64,000 nucleotides of DNA, taken from contig NZ_JBNAGH010000003.1 in NCBI RefSeq assembly GCF_049801095.1, forward strand, positions 372,001 through 436,000. The letters run 5' to 3'. This stretch comes from Dinoroseobacter sp049801095. Its GTDB lineage: Bacteria > Pseudomonadota > Alphaproteobacteria > Rhodobacterales > Rhodobacteraceae. This document shows positions 26,908 through 36,134 of the stretch, one piece after another (positions within the stretch are counted from its first letter, which is position 1; each line of letters starts with the position of its first letter). A model generated the notes under the pieces. It was given only the letters and a program-made list of their open reading frames with translations. It ran no database searches and was not told where the DNA came from. Position numbers and translations under genes: made by a program.

Positions 26908-28375
26908 CCGCCTCAGCGCCGGAACTCTGGCGCGGATTTGCGATGGCGTGGCGCACCCGGGTTACACCCCCTCCGCCCACGGAATTGGCATCGTCCATCT
27001 CGGCCTCGGCGCGTTTCACCGGGCCCATCAGGCGGTCTATACGGACACCGCGCTCGCTGCGGCAGGCGGCGATTGGCGGATCCTCGGGGTCAGCATGCGG
27101 TCCACGGAAACCGCGCAGGACCTCGCCGAACAGGACGGGCTCTATACCGTGCTGGAGCGTGGGGCCGAGGGCATCCGTCCGCGTATCATTGGCAGCCTCG
27201 CCGCCGCGCGCGCCCTGCGTACGGATCGGGCGCAGATCCTGCGCCAGCTCTCTGCGCCGGACACGCGGATCATCAGTCTGACGGTCACGGAAAAAGCCTA
27301 TGGCCAAGACCCGCAAACGGGTGGGCTGGACCTCACCCATCCCGAGATCGCACAGGATCTAAAGACGCCCGACACCCCCCAAAGCGTGCCCGGCCTGCTC
27401 GTGCAATGTCTGAGACACAAGCAGGAGAGCGGCGCGGGCAGTGTCACCCTGCTGAGCTGTGATAACCTGCCGGAGAACGGCCAGGTCCTGCGCCGCGTCG
27501 TGCAGGATTTCGCGGCGCAGGTGGCGCCGGATCTGAGCGGCTGGATCGAGGATCACGTGCGCTTTCCCGCCACCATGGTCGATCGGATCACCCCGCAAAC
27601 CACGCAAGCGGACCGCGATGAGGCTGCCCGTCTGACGGGTCTTGCAGATGCAACCCCGGTGCAATGCGAGCCCTTCAGCCAGTGGGTTCTTGAGGATGAC
27701 TTCCCCCATGGGCGCCCGGCCTGGGAGCACGCAGGCGCGATCTTTGCGCCGGATGTGACGCCCTATGAGCATATGAAGCTGCGCATGCTCAACGGATCTC
27801 ATTCCCTGCTGGCCTATGCGGGTCATGTGGCGGGTCTGGAGACGATCAGCGCCTGTCTCGGCAGCCCGCTCCTGAAGGCTTGCCTCACCCGGCATCTCGT
27901 GGCGGTGGCGGCTGGTCTCGCGCCCTTGCCCGGCATGGACTACGCCGCTTATGGCCGTGCGCTGATTTCGCGGTTCGAGAACCCGAGCATCGCCCATTCC
28001 ACCTATCAGATCGCGATGGATGGGAGCCAGAAAATGCCACAGCGCATTTTTGCCCCGGCAGAGGATGCGCGCATTTCCCGCGCGCCACGGGACACCTACG
28101 CCTTCGCGACGGCGGCCTGGCTGCGCTACCTGATGGGTCGCACCGAGGACGGGGCTGAATACGCCTTACGCGATCCGCGCGAGACAGAGATCGCCGAAGG
28201 GTTGAGAGGCGCGCGTGAAGCGAAGGATGTGATCGCTGGCCTGCGCAGCGTGCCCGGGTTGCTTCCTGAGCCGCTATTTGCGGACAGGGACTGGCTCGCG
28301 GCTGTGGAAACAGCGCTCGCAGATATTCTGCGCGACGGGGCCCTCCGAACGGCCGAACGCCTTGCTCAAGCCTGA
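26888..28375 (+). CDS. uxuB: D-fructuronate reductase / mannonate oxidoreductase
   Basis: Long-chain polyol dehydrogenase of 495 residues interconverting D-fructuronate and D-mannonate with NAD(H). The N-terminal Rossmann region reads IGIVHLGLGAFHRAHQAVYTD, and the catalytic lysine-containing motif is YEHMKLRMLNGSHS, with the Lys-Asn-His arrangement of the mannitol dehydrogenase family. The neighbouring uxuA points to fructuronate rather than mannitol or tagaturonate as substrate. The ATG at 26888 has GGGGGA upstream; an ATG at 26900 is the alternative. Its stop is only 3 bases from the stop of convergent murD, so this gene marks the exact edge of the insertion in the dcw cluster. Confidence 0.9.
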   Translation: MPPDMADRLSAGTLARICDGVAHPGYTPSAHGIGIVHLGLGAFHRAHQAVYTDTALAAAGGDWRILGVSMRSTETAQDLAEQDGLYTVLERGAEGIRPRIIGSLAAARALRTDRAQILRQLSAPDTRIISLTVTEKAYGQDPQTGGLDLTHPEIAQDLKTPDTPQSVPGLLVQCLRHKQESGAGSVTLLSCDNLPENGQVLRRVVQDFAAQVAPDLSGWIEDHVRFPATMVDRITPQTTQADRDEAARLTGLADATPVQCEPFSQWVLEDDFPHGRPAWEHAGAIFAPDVTPYEHMKLRMLNGSHSLLAYAGHVAGLETISACLGSPLLKACLTRHLVAVAAGLAPLPGMDYAAYGRALISRFENPSIAHSTYQIAMDGSQKMPQRIFAPAEDARISRAPRDTYAFATAAWLRYLMGRTEDGAEYALRDPRETEIAEGLRGAREAKDVIAGLRSVPGLLPEPLFADRDWLAAVETALADILRDGALRTAERLAQA

Positions 28376-28378
28376 GGC

Positions 28379-29773
28379 TCAGAGGTACTTGGACACCTCG
28401 GCCATGAAATCCTCGCCCCGTTTTTCGAAGCTGTCATACTGATCGAAACTCGCCGACGCAGGCGCGAGCAGCACCGTGTCGCCCGGCTCGGCCTCGGCCA
28501 CCGCTTCGGCCACCGCCCGCGCCATGGTCTCGCAGATCGCATGGGGAGTTTCGGAAATCCCCAGCGCGAATTCCCGCGCGGATCGTCCGATCAGGTAGGC
28601 CTTGCGCACCGAGCCCAGATGGTCGGTGAGCGCCCCAAGCCCGCCCTCTTTCTCAAGCCCGCCCGCGATCCAGCGGATCGACCCGAAGGCCTGCAAAGCC
28701 TTGGCCGCGCTGTCCACATTGGTGGCCTTGCTGTCATTGACGAAGGTCACCCCGTTACGTGTCCCGACGATCTGGCTGCGATGGGGCAGACCGGCGAAGT
28801 TCTGGAATGCGTCCTCGATGATCCGCGGCGCAAGGCCGAGACTGCGGCAGGCCGCATAGGAGCAGGCCGCATTCTGGTGGTTATGGGATCCGGGCAGCCC
28901 CGGGATCGCGCGCAGATCGATCGCCCCGGCCTGGCGACCCTTGCGGTGTTCGGCGAGAAAGCCCTTGCGGGTGCTAACCAGCCAGCCGGGACCAGAAGGC
29001 TTCGCGCTCGTGATCCGGATCACCCGGTCGTCGCTCGGCGCAACCGTCAGCTGATTTGCGAGGAACTGCCCCTCGGCCTCATCCACGCCAATGATCGCCC
29101 GGTCCGGCCCGCCAATGGTGAAGAGACGCCGCTTGGCCGCAAAATACCCGCCCATGCCCCCATGGCGATCCAGATGGTCGGGACTGAGATTGGTGAAGAC
29201 CGCGATATCAGGGGTCAGTGCGCGCGCAAGCTCAGTCTGATAGCTCGACAGCTCCAGCACCACGACGCTGCCATCCTCACCCGGGTCAATATCGAGCACA
29301 CCGCGCCCGATATTCCCCGCCAGTTGGACCGAGCGCCCTGCCTCGGTCAGCACATGATGGATCAGGGCCGAGGTCGTGGACTTGCCGTTCGACCCGGTGA
29401 CGGCGATCACGCGCGGGGGCTGATCGAAATGATCCCAGTCGCGCGTGGCGAAGGATCGAAAAAAGAGCCCAATGTCATTGTCCACGGGGATCCCAAGGGC
29501 CAGAGCCTGGGCGATCACAGGGTTGGGCTGCGGATAGAGATGCGGGATGCCCGGCGAGGTGATCAGCGCGGTGATCCCGCTCCAGGCCTCGGGGCGTTTG
29601 AGCGGCGTAGTCTCGAACCCTTCGGCCTCGGCACGGGCGCGGGCCTCCTCATTGTCGTCCCAACAGAGCGGGATCGCCCCCCCGGCCTTGAGCGCCCTCG
29701 CGGTGGCCAGTCCCGAACGGCCCAATCCCAGCACGGCGACGGATTGGCCGGTATAGCCTTGGACGGGGATCAT
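28379..29773 (-). CDS. murD: UDP-N-acetylmuramoylalanine--D-glutamate ligase MurD
   Basis: Second Mur ligase, adding D-Glu, 464 residues from the ATG at 29773 (MIPVQGYTGQSVAVLGLGRSG). The P-loop is TGSNGKSTTSAL; NLSPDHLDRHG and NDSKATNVDSAAKAL are the conserved catalytic and C-terminal motifs. In the canonical dcw order ftsW follows directly; here the next gene downstream is the convergent uxuB-like gene, 3 bases away. It lies 167 bases after mraY. Confidence 0.95.
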   Translation of the reverse strand: MIPVQGYTGQSVAVLGLGRSGLATARALKAGGAIPLCWDDNEEARARAEAEGFETTPLKRPEAWSGITALITSPGIPHLYPQPNPVIAQALALGIPVDNDIGLFFRSFATRDWDHFDQPPRVIAVTGSNGKSTTSALIHHVLTEAGRSVQLAGNIGRGVLDIDPGEDGSVVVLELSSYQTELARALTPDIAVFTNLSPDHLDRHGGMGGYFAAKRRLFTIGGPDRAIIGVDEAEGQFLANQLTVAPSDDRVIRITSAKPSGPGWLVSTRKGFLAEHRKGRQAGAIDLRAIPGLPGSHNHQNAACSYAACRSLGLAPRIIEDAFQNFAGLPHRSQIVGTRNGVTFVNDSKATNVDSAAKALQAFGSIRWIAGGLEKEGGLGALTDHLGSVRKAYLIGRSAREFALGISETPHAICETMARAVAEAVAEAEPGDTVLLAPASASFDQYDSFEKRGEDFMAEVSKYL

Positions 29774-29940
29774 GGCGGCTCCTTTCGCGATTGGCGGCAA
29801 GATGCACCGGGCGCGCGGTCGCGGCAAGATGGGGCGGGCGTGCCCTATGATCGACGCTTGAGAGAGCCGCGGTGGCGGGAGCCTCCGGCGGGGATATTTG
29901 GAGACTTAAGACAGGCAGGGCGCGCGAGCGGCCCGGGCGC
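29774..29940. repeat. mraY-murD spacer with Rhodobacteraceae-type intergenic motif
   Basis: The 167-base gap between mraY and murD contains GAGCCTCCGGCGGGGATATT (about 29879-29898), a phrase I recognise as recurring between genes of Rhodobacteraceae. Its role is unknown. No gene or clear terminator is visible; a promoter for murD could lie here. Confidence 0.4.
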
Positions 29941-31026
29941 TCAGCGCACCTTGAGCGTGGCGAGGCCAATCAGCGCGAGGATCAAAGAAATGATCCAGAA
30001 GCGGATAACGATCTGGCTTTCCTGCCAACCTTTTTTCTCAAAATGGTGGTGGATAGGCGCCATAAGGAAGACGCGCTTTCCGGTCTTCTTGAAATAGGCG
30101 ACCTGAATGATCACCGAGAGCGCCTCGACCACGAAGAGACCCCCGACGACCACGAGCACGATCTCGTGCTTGGTGGCGACGGCAATGGCCCCAAGGGCTC
30201 CGCCGAGCGCGAGCGAGCCTGTGTCCCCCATGAAGACAGCTGCGGGCGGGGCGTTGTACCAGAGAAATCCGAGGCCGCCGCCGATCAGGGCAGAGGTGAA
30301 GACAAAGATCTCCCCCGTGCCGGGCACGTAATGCACGTCGAGATAGGAGGTAAAGTCGACCCGCCCCACTGCATAGGCGATCACGCCCAGCGTACCCGCG
30401 GCGATCATCACCGGCATGATCGCAAGCCCGTCGAGTCCATCGGTCAGGTTCACCGCATTGGCCGAGCCCGCGATGACCAGCATGCAGAAGGGGATGAAGA
30501 GGAGGGACAGGTTGATCAGCGTGTCCTTGAAGACCGGCAGCGCCAACTGCCCCGAGAGTTCCTCAGGATGCAGCAGCAGGGCCGCGACCCCGGCAATCCC
30601 CGCGATGCCGAAGCCGATGGCGAGACGGACCCGGCCCGACACGCCCGCATGGGAGTTTTTCGTGACCTTCTGAAAGTCATCCATGAAGCCGATGAGACCA
30701 AAACTCACGGTCACAAAGAGCACGAGCCAGACATAGCCATTGTCCCAGCGCGCCCAGAGAAGTGTCGCCAGGGTCAGGGCCGAGAGGATCAAGAGGCCCC
30801 CCATGGTCGGCGTGCCCTGCTTGGTCTCCAGATGGCTTTGGGGCCCATCCTCGCGGATCGGCTGGCCGAATCGCTGCCGTTTGCGGAGCAGATTGATCAG
30901 CGGACGGCCAAAAATGAAGCCGAAGATCAGCGCTGTGAAGAACGCGCCCCCCGCCCGAAAGGTGATGTATCGGAAGAGGTTGAAGGCGTCCCCGCCATCG
31001 GAAATCGAGGTCAGCCAATACAACAT
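29941..31026 (-). CDS. mraY: Phospho-MurNAc-pentapeptide translocase MraY
   Basis: Inner-membrane enzyme of 361 residues with about ten helices that transfers phospho-MurNAc-pentapeptide to undecaprenyl phosphate, making lipid I. Catalytic motifs visible: GPQSHLETKQGTPTMGG, MDDFQK (aspartate pair), NAVNLTDGLDGLA, FMGDTGSLALG and the C-terminal APIHHHFEKKG (histidine triplet). It follows murF without a gap. Full length and intact. Confidence 0.97.
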   Translation of the reverse strand: MLYWLTSISDGGDAFNLFRYITFRAGGAFFTALIFGFIFGRPLINLLRKRQRFGQPIREDGPQSHLETKQGTPTMGGLLILSALTLATLLWARWDNGYVWLVLFVTVSFGLIGFMDDFQKVTKNSHAGVSGRVRLAIGFGIAGIAGVAALLLHPEELSGQLALPVFKDTLINLSLLFIPFCMLVIAGSANAVNLTDGLDGLAIMPVMIAAGTLGVIAYAVGRVDFTSYLDVHYVPGTGEIFVFTSALIGGGLGFLWYNAPPAAVFMGDTGSLALGGALGAIAVATKHEIVLVVVGGLFVVEALSVIIQVAYFKKTGKRVFLMAPIHHHFEKKGWQESQIVIRFWIISLILALIGLATLKVR

Positions 31027-32481
31027 CTATGGGGATCCTTCGTTCTCATACCGCGATGTGGGATGCCCAAGTTTGCGCAGGGCGTCAACAACCAGGCTGA
31101 CGCGACTTCCCTTGGAGCCTTTGACCAGCACCACATCCCCTGCATCGATCAGGGCATGGGCGCGCGCCGCAAGCTCGGGCGCGGTCTCGACCCAACTCCC
31201 CTGACGGCTGGCCGGAAGCGCGTCATAGAGCGCCTTCATGCGCGGACCGACGCAGTGGACAAGATCCACGCTGCCCATGGCCTCAAGATCAGCCAGCGCC
31301 ACGTGATCGGCGATCTCTTCCGGGCCAAGCTCCAGCATATCGCCCAGGATCGCGATGCGGCGGCCCTTGGCGATGCGGCCGATGTCGTGGGCGGGCTGGC
31401 TTGCCGCGAGCATCACCAGCGCCGCGCCCATAGAGGTCGGGTTGGCGTTGAACGCATCGTCAATCAGATCTGCAGTCAGTGTGTCGATGGCCGGGTCGAG
31501 ATGCAGGGTTTCGCGGGTGCCGCGCCCGGCCGGGGGCGCCCATTGCGCAAGACCGATCAAGGCCTCCGCAGGATCGGCTCCGATCCCGGCGGCGATCGCC
31601 ACCACCCCGAGCCCGGTTTCGAGGAAATGCATCCCCGGCGTTGCGATCTTCAAAGCCACGGGTGTGCCAGACAGGCTGCCTCGGGCCACGGCGCAGTCTC
31701 CGGCAACCTGAGGGTCCTGCAATCGGTGCGTCACAGCCTCGGAGGTGCCGAAGGTTTTGATCCGCGCCCCTGCCGCCTCTGCCGCCGTCCTCAGGATCGG
31801 GCTTTGCGGCAGGTCTCCGGGGATCATGGCAAGCCCACCCGGCTCAAGCCCCTCGAAGATCGAGGCCTTCTCTTCGGCAATCCCTTCGAGGGAGCCAAGC
31901 GCCTCGATATGCGCCGCGGCGATGGTCGTGATCAGCGCCGCATGAGGGCGGGCCATGCGCGCAAGCGGGGCGATCTCACCGGGATGGTTCATCCCGATCT
32001 CGATCACCGCATAGTCGGTCTCGACCGGCATCCGGGCGAGCGTGAGCGGAACGCCCCAATGATTGTTGAAACTCCGCACGGCCGCGTGGACCCGGCCTTG
32101 CGCGTCCAGTGCTGCGCGCAACATTTCCTTGGCGGAGGTTTTGCCAACGGACCCGGTGATCGCGACCACGCGGGCCTGTGTCCGCGCCCGTCCGGCACGG
32201 CCCAGCGCCTCGAGCGCGGTCTGAACATCCTCAACCAACAGAAGCGGAGCATCCGGCGCGACCCCCTCGGGAATCCGCGAAACGAGCGCCGCCCCCGCTC
32301 CAGCGGCCAGCGCATTGGCCACGAAATCATGCCCGTCGCGCGCGGCTGTGAGTGCCACGAAGAGGTCCCCGGGTCTCATCTCGCGCGTGTCGATGGACAC
32401 GCCCGATACGCTCCACTCCCCATGGGCAGTCCCGCCGGTTGCCGCTGCCGCCTCGGCAGATGTCCAGAGCGGCGCGGTCAT
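31027..32481 (-). CDS. murF: UDP-MurNAc-tripeptide--D-alanyl-D-alanine ligase MurF
   Basis: Mur ligase of 484 residues that adds D-Ala-D-Ala to the UDP-MurNAc-tripeptide. The N-terminal domain has VSGVSIDTREMRPGDLFVAL; the P-loop is GSVGKTSAKEML; the middle domain has EIGMNHPGEIAPL and the C-terminal domain NPTSMGAALVML. Its ATG overlaps the murE stop by 4 bases and its stop abuts the mraY start, so the three are co-transcribed. Confidence 0.95.
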   Translation of the reverse strand: MTAPLWTSAEAAAATGGTAHGEWSVSGVSIDTREMRPGDLFVALTAARDGHDFVANALAAGAGAALVSRIPEGVAPDAPLLLVEDVQTALEALGRAGRARTQARVVAITGSVGKTSAKEMLRAALDAQGRVHAAVRSFNNHWGVPLTLARMPVETDYAVIEIGMNHPGEIAPLARMARPHAALITTIAAAHIEALGSLEGIAEEKASIFEGLEPGGLAMIPGDLPQSPILRTAAEAAGARIKTFGTSEAVTHRLQDPQVAGDCAVARGSLSGTPVALKIATPGMHFLETGLGVVAIAAGIGADPAEALIGLAQWAPPAGRGTRETLHLDPAIDTLTADLIDDAFNANPTSMGAALVMLAASQPAHDIGRIAKGRRIAILGDMLELGPEEIADHVALADLEAMGSVDLVHCVGPRMKALYDALPASRQGSWVETAPELAARAHALIDAGDVVLVKGSKGSRVSLVVDALRKLGHPTSRYENEGSP

Positions 32482-33983
32482 GCGAGCCGCCCTTCCAGCG
32501 CAGCCACGGCGACGCTGGCTTGTTCAGCATCATCAAAGGGATAGACCGTATCCCCGACCGTCTGTCCGGTCTCATGCCCCTTGCCCGCGATCAAGAGGAC
32601 ATCCCCCGGGCCCAGCGCATCGACCCCGCGCAGGATCGCCTCGGCCCGGTCGCCGACCTCCGTCGCCTCCGGGCACCCCGCCTTGACCTGGGCGCGGATC
32701 AGGGCTGGATCCTCGGAGCGCGGGTTGTCATCGGTCACGAAGATCACATCCGCCTCCGACGCTGCGGCCTGCCCCATTAAGGGACGTTTGCCGGCATCGC
32801 GATCGCCGCCTGCGCCAAAGACCACCACCAGCCGACCCAGAACATGGGGCCGCAGCGCCCGCAGCGCGGTTTTCAGCGCGTCCGGGGTATGGGCGTAATC
32901 GACAAAGATTGTCGCGCCATTTGCCCGGCGCGCCACTTTCTGCATCCGCCCGCGCACGGTCTGCAACCGCGGCAGGATCGGCACCAGATCGGTGACCTGC
33001 GCACCCGTAGCCATCGCGAGCCCCATGGCCACCAGCACATTGGCCGCCTGAAACCCGCCGACCAGGTCCAGCCGGGCCTGATGCGCGCTGCCTTTCCAGG
33101 TGAAGCGCATCTCCTGCCCGTCCGCGTCATAGCGTTGAGCGGTCAGGCGCAGCATCGCGTCCTTGTGCTGCCCAACGGTCAGAAGCTCAGCGCCCGAAGT
33201 ATGCGCGAGCGCCATCATATCCGCCCCACGCGGGTCATCGAGATTGATCACCGCCACGCCCGTATCCCCAAGGACCCGGGTAAAGAGCCCCGCCTTGGCC
33301 GCGAAATAGGCCGCGAAGGTCTCGTGATAGTCCAGATGATCCTGGGTGAAATTCGTGAACCCCGCCGCCGAAAGCCGCACGCCGTCAAGCCGCCGCTGGT
33401 CAAGGCCGTGGGACGAGGCCTCCATCGCCGCATGGGTGATCCCGGCTGCGGCCATCTCGGCCAGCGCGCGGTGCAGGGTCAGCGGATCCGGTGTGGTATG
33501 GGCAAGGTCGGCTTCGAAATCGCCTTCGATCCCGGTGGTACCGATATTGGCCGAGGCATGGCCCAGCCCCTGCCAGAGCTGACGGGTAAAACTGGACACC
33601 GACGTCTTGCCGTTGGTGCCGGTCACCCCGACCATGATCCCGGGCTGCGCGCCATACCAAAGGGCTGCGGCGGCGGAGAAGGCCTGCCGCGGGTCCTCGG
33701 CCACGATCAAGCGCGCTTCGGACGCTGCCAGTTCAGCCTTGGCGATCTCGGCGCCCTCGGCATCCGTCAGGATCGCGCCCGCGCCCATACGCAATGCATA
33801 TTGAATGAACTCGCCGCCATGGACACGACTGCCCGGCAGGGCTGCGAAGAGATACCCGTCGCGCACCTCGCGACTGTCCAGCGCAAGTCCCGTGACCGGC
33901 TCGCCGCCCCCTGGAAAGCCGAGCTCGGTCAGCGATTTTGGTCCGTACCCGTCGTCGCCTGCGCCGTCTTGCCGGTCCCCCAT
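32478..33983 (-). CDS. murE: UDP-MurNAc-dipeptide--meso-DAP ligase MurE
   Basis: Mur ligase of 501 residues. The P-loop is GTNGKTSVSSF, followed by ASSHGLDQRRLDGV and the DDNPRSEDP motif, whose DNPR form is diagnostic for meso-diaminopimelate as the added amino acid, as expected for a Gram-negative. I chose the ATG at 33983 (MGDRQDGAG), with AGGGGG about 9 bases upstream; a GTG at 33992 is too close to that site. It begins 16 bases after ftsI. Confidence 0.95.
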   Translation of the reverse strand: MGDRQDGAGDDGYGPKSLTELGFPGGGEPVTGLALDSREVRDGYLFAALPGSRVHGGEFIQYALRMGAGAILTDAEGAEIAKAELAASEARLIVAEDPRQAFSAAAALWYGAQPGIMVGVTGTNGKTSVSSFTRQLWQGLGHASANIGTTGIEGDFEADLAHTTPDPLTLHRALAEMAAAGITHAAMEASSHGLDQRRLDGVRLSAAGFTNFTQDHLDYHETFAAYFAAKAGLFTRVLGDTGVAVINLDDPRGADMMALAHTSGAELLTVGQHKDAMLRLTAQRYDADGQEMRFTWKGSAHQARLDLVGGFQAANVLVAMGLAMATGAQVTDLVPILPRLQTVRGRMQKVARRANGATIFVDYAHTPDALKTALRALRPHVLGRLVVVFGAGGDRDAGKRPLMGQAAASEADVIFVTDDNPRSEDPALIRAQVKAGCPEATEVGDRAEAILRGVDALGPGDVLLIAGKGHETGQTVGDTVYPFDDAEQASVAVAALEGRLA

Positions 33984-33999
33984 GACCCGCACCCCCTGC

Positions 34000-35784
34000 T
34001 TAGTTGCGTGCGAGCGTTATCTCAGGATCTCCGAGATATTCAACGCTTGGGCGCAGGCCCAGAAGCGGAACGATCCGACGTGTGATCTCTGCCGAAACCG
34101 GCACGGCGGTCCAACCGGCCGTGCGGCGCGGCTCGGTGCCCGAGGTCTCGACGGGCTCGTCCAGGGTCACGATCAGGATGTATTCCGGATCATCCGTAGG
34201 AAAGACCGACGCAAAGGTCGCGATCACCTTGTCCTCATAATACCCGCCGCCAGCCGCGCGCGGCTTGTCCGCGGTCCCAGTCTTGCCGCCGATGGCGTAG
34301 CCCGGGATGCGCCCGAAACTGGCCGTGCCACGCTCCACCACCTGATGCAGCATCTCGCGCGCTGCCGCCGAGGTCTCCTCAGAGACAAGGCGCGGCCCAA
34401 CCACAGGGGCGCCCTGCCGCAGGAGCGTGGGCGTCACCTTGGTCCCGCCATTCAGGAGCGAGGCGTAGCCCGCCGCCAGATGCAGTGGCGAGGTCGAAAT
34501 CCCGTGGCCATAGCTGATGGTCATGGTGTGGATATCCGCCCAGCTTTCGGGCCAGAGCGGCCGCGCCCCGGGCGCTTCGATCATCTCCACGGGCGTTGGC
34601 GCGAGGAAACCGAGCGCATCGAGGAACTCTCGCTGCCGCTTGCCACCGATCTCCAGCGCGAGCCGGGCCGTGCCCACATTCGAGCTTTTGACGATCACAT
34701 CTGTCAGGCTCAGTTCCGGCCCGTAATTCTTGAAATCACCAATCCGGTGGCGCCCCCAGCGCATGGGGCTGGTCGTGTCGATCATCGTCGCAGGATTCGC
34801 AAGACCCAGTTCAAGTGCTTGTGCGGCCGTGAAAATCTTGAACGACGAGCCCAGCTCATAGACCCCCTGCACCGCCCGATTGAAAAGCGGGCTATCGCCA
34901 GCCTCCCCCTCGACCAGCGGTTGCGGGCGCGTGTTCGGATCGAAATCCGGAAGGGAGGCCATGGCTCGGATCTCGCCCGTTTGGGCATGCATCAGCACCG
35001 CCGCCGCCCCCTTGGCATTCATCAGCCGCATGCCCGAGCCGAGCACATCCTCGATCACCGCCTGAATGGTCAGATCGATCGACAGCGCGAGCGGCGTGCC
35101 CGCTGTGGCCGGATCGCTGAGACGGGCATTCATCGCCTTCTCGACCCCGGCCACGCCCAGAAGCTCTGCCGATTGCACACCTTCGCGTCCAAACCCGGTG
35201 CCGCCGAGGATATGCGCGGCCAGCGCGCCATTGGGATAGAGCCGCATCTCGCGCGGGCCGAATTGCAGCCCGGGATCGCCGATGTCATGGACCGCCTGCA
35301 TCTGCTCGGGCGAGATGCGCCGCTTCAGCCAGATGAACTTGCGATCACCGGTGAACCAACCGCGCAGACGCTCACCATCCATATCGGGAAAAAGCGCCGC
35401 CAAGGCCCGCGCCGAACCTTCGGGATCGGTCATGAGATGCGGCTGCGCATAAAGCGAATGGGTCACCAGATTGGTCGCCAGCACCCGCCCGTTCCGATCC
35501 ACGATATCGGCCCGCGTCGCATCGATCCGGGCATCGCTGACGGCGGCGACGGGCTCGGCGACTGGGGTCGAGGCAATCGCCCACATGCGCACGCCGACAA
35601 AGCCAAAGACCAGAAGACAGCAGAATGCGGCCAGCAGCAGCCGCTGCTCAGCCATCACGCGCCATTCATCGCGCATCACCTCATGGCGGCGGCGGATGTT
35701 CTCGCGCTCGATCAGGTCGGGGTTGCCCCCGGTTTCGCGGGCATGGAGGATCCGGGCAAGCGGGCGGAGCGGAGTGCGGGTCAT
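34000..35784 (-). CDS. ftsI: Division transpeptidase FtsI (PBP3)
   Basis: Class B penicillin-binding protein of 594 residues that cross-links septal peptidoglycan. It has a cytoplasmic N-terminus, a single transmembrane helix at about 47-67 (LLLAAFCCLLVFGFVGVRMW), a pedestal domain with RGWFTGDRKFIWLKR, and the transpeptidase domain with active-site GSSFK (SxxK), SSN and KTGTA motifs. ftsL overlaps its start by 4 bases. Partner of FtsW, whose gene lies 17 kb away here because of the inserted block. Confidence 0.95.
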   Translation of the reverse strand: MTRTPLRPLARILHARETGGNPDLIERENIRRRHEVMRDEWRVMAEQRLLLAAFCCLLVFGFVGVRMWAIASTPVAEPVAAVSDARIDATRADIVDRNGRVLATNLVTHSLYAQPHLMTDPEGSARALAALFPDMDGERLRGWFTGDRKFIWLKRRISPEQMQAVHDIGDPGLQFGPREMRLYPNGALAAHILGGTGFGREGVQSAELLGVAGVEKAMNARLSDPATAGTPLALSIDLTIQAVIEDVLGSGMRLMNAKGAAAVLMHAQTGEIRAMASLPDFDPNTRPQPLVEGEAGDSPLFNRAVQGVYELGSSFKIFTAAQALELGLANPATMIDTTSPMRWGRHRIGDFKNYGPELSLTDVIVKSSNVGTARLALEIGGKRQREFLDALGFLAPTPVEMIEAPGARPLWPESWADIHTMTISYGHGISTSPLHLAAGYASLLNGGTKVTPTLLRQGAPVVGPRLVSEETSAAAREMLHQVVERGTASFGRIPGYAIGGKTGTADKPRAAGGGYYEDKVIATFASVFPTDDPEYILIVTLDEPVETSGTEPRRTAGWTAVPVSAEITRRIVPLLGLRPSVEYLGDPEITLARN

Positions 35785-36134
35785 GGCCGTCCTCCCGTGC
35801 CTGCGCTAACCTCGATGGTCTCGACCAACTCTCCCTCAAGGGAGGGGTTCGGCGGATAGGCCACCTGATCCAACGCCCCGAAATGGCCGGGCGTCAGCGG
35901 GAGGAGCTCGAGCCCCTTGAAGTTCATCTCCACCAGATCGCTGAGCCGGTCCGGGCGGTTGAGATAGGCCCATTCCGCGCGCTGCACGGCCAGTGCCTCC
36001 CGCGTGTCACCGATCTGCGCCTGAAGCGCGCGCAATCTCTTAAGTGACTGCTGTGTCTCGAAATTTTCTTCATAGGCCCAATAGGCCAGACCGACCACCG
36101 AGCCAATGGCGAGAAAGTAGAGCAACGTCCTCAT
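35781..36134 (-). CDS. ftsL: Cell division protein FtsL
   Basis: Bitopic divisome protein of 117 residues: an N-terminal transmembrane helix (about 3-20, LLYFLAIGSVVGLAYWAY) followed by a periplasmic coiled coil (about 28-55, QQSLKRLRALQAQIGDTREAL), then NRPDRLSDLVEMNFKGLELLP, a phrase typical of alphaproteobacterial FtsL. It overlaps both rsmH and ftsI by 4 bases. Identification rests on position and architecture as much as on sequence. Confidence 0.9.
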   Translation of the reverse strand: MRTLLYFLAIGSVVGLAYWAYEENFETQQSLKRLRALQAQIGDTREALAVQRAEWAYLNRPDRLSDLVEMNFKGLELLPLTPGHFGALDQVAYPPNPSLEGELVETIEVSAGTGGRP

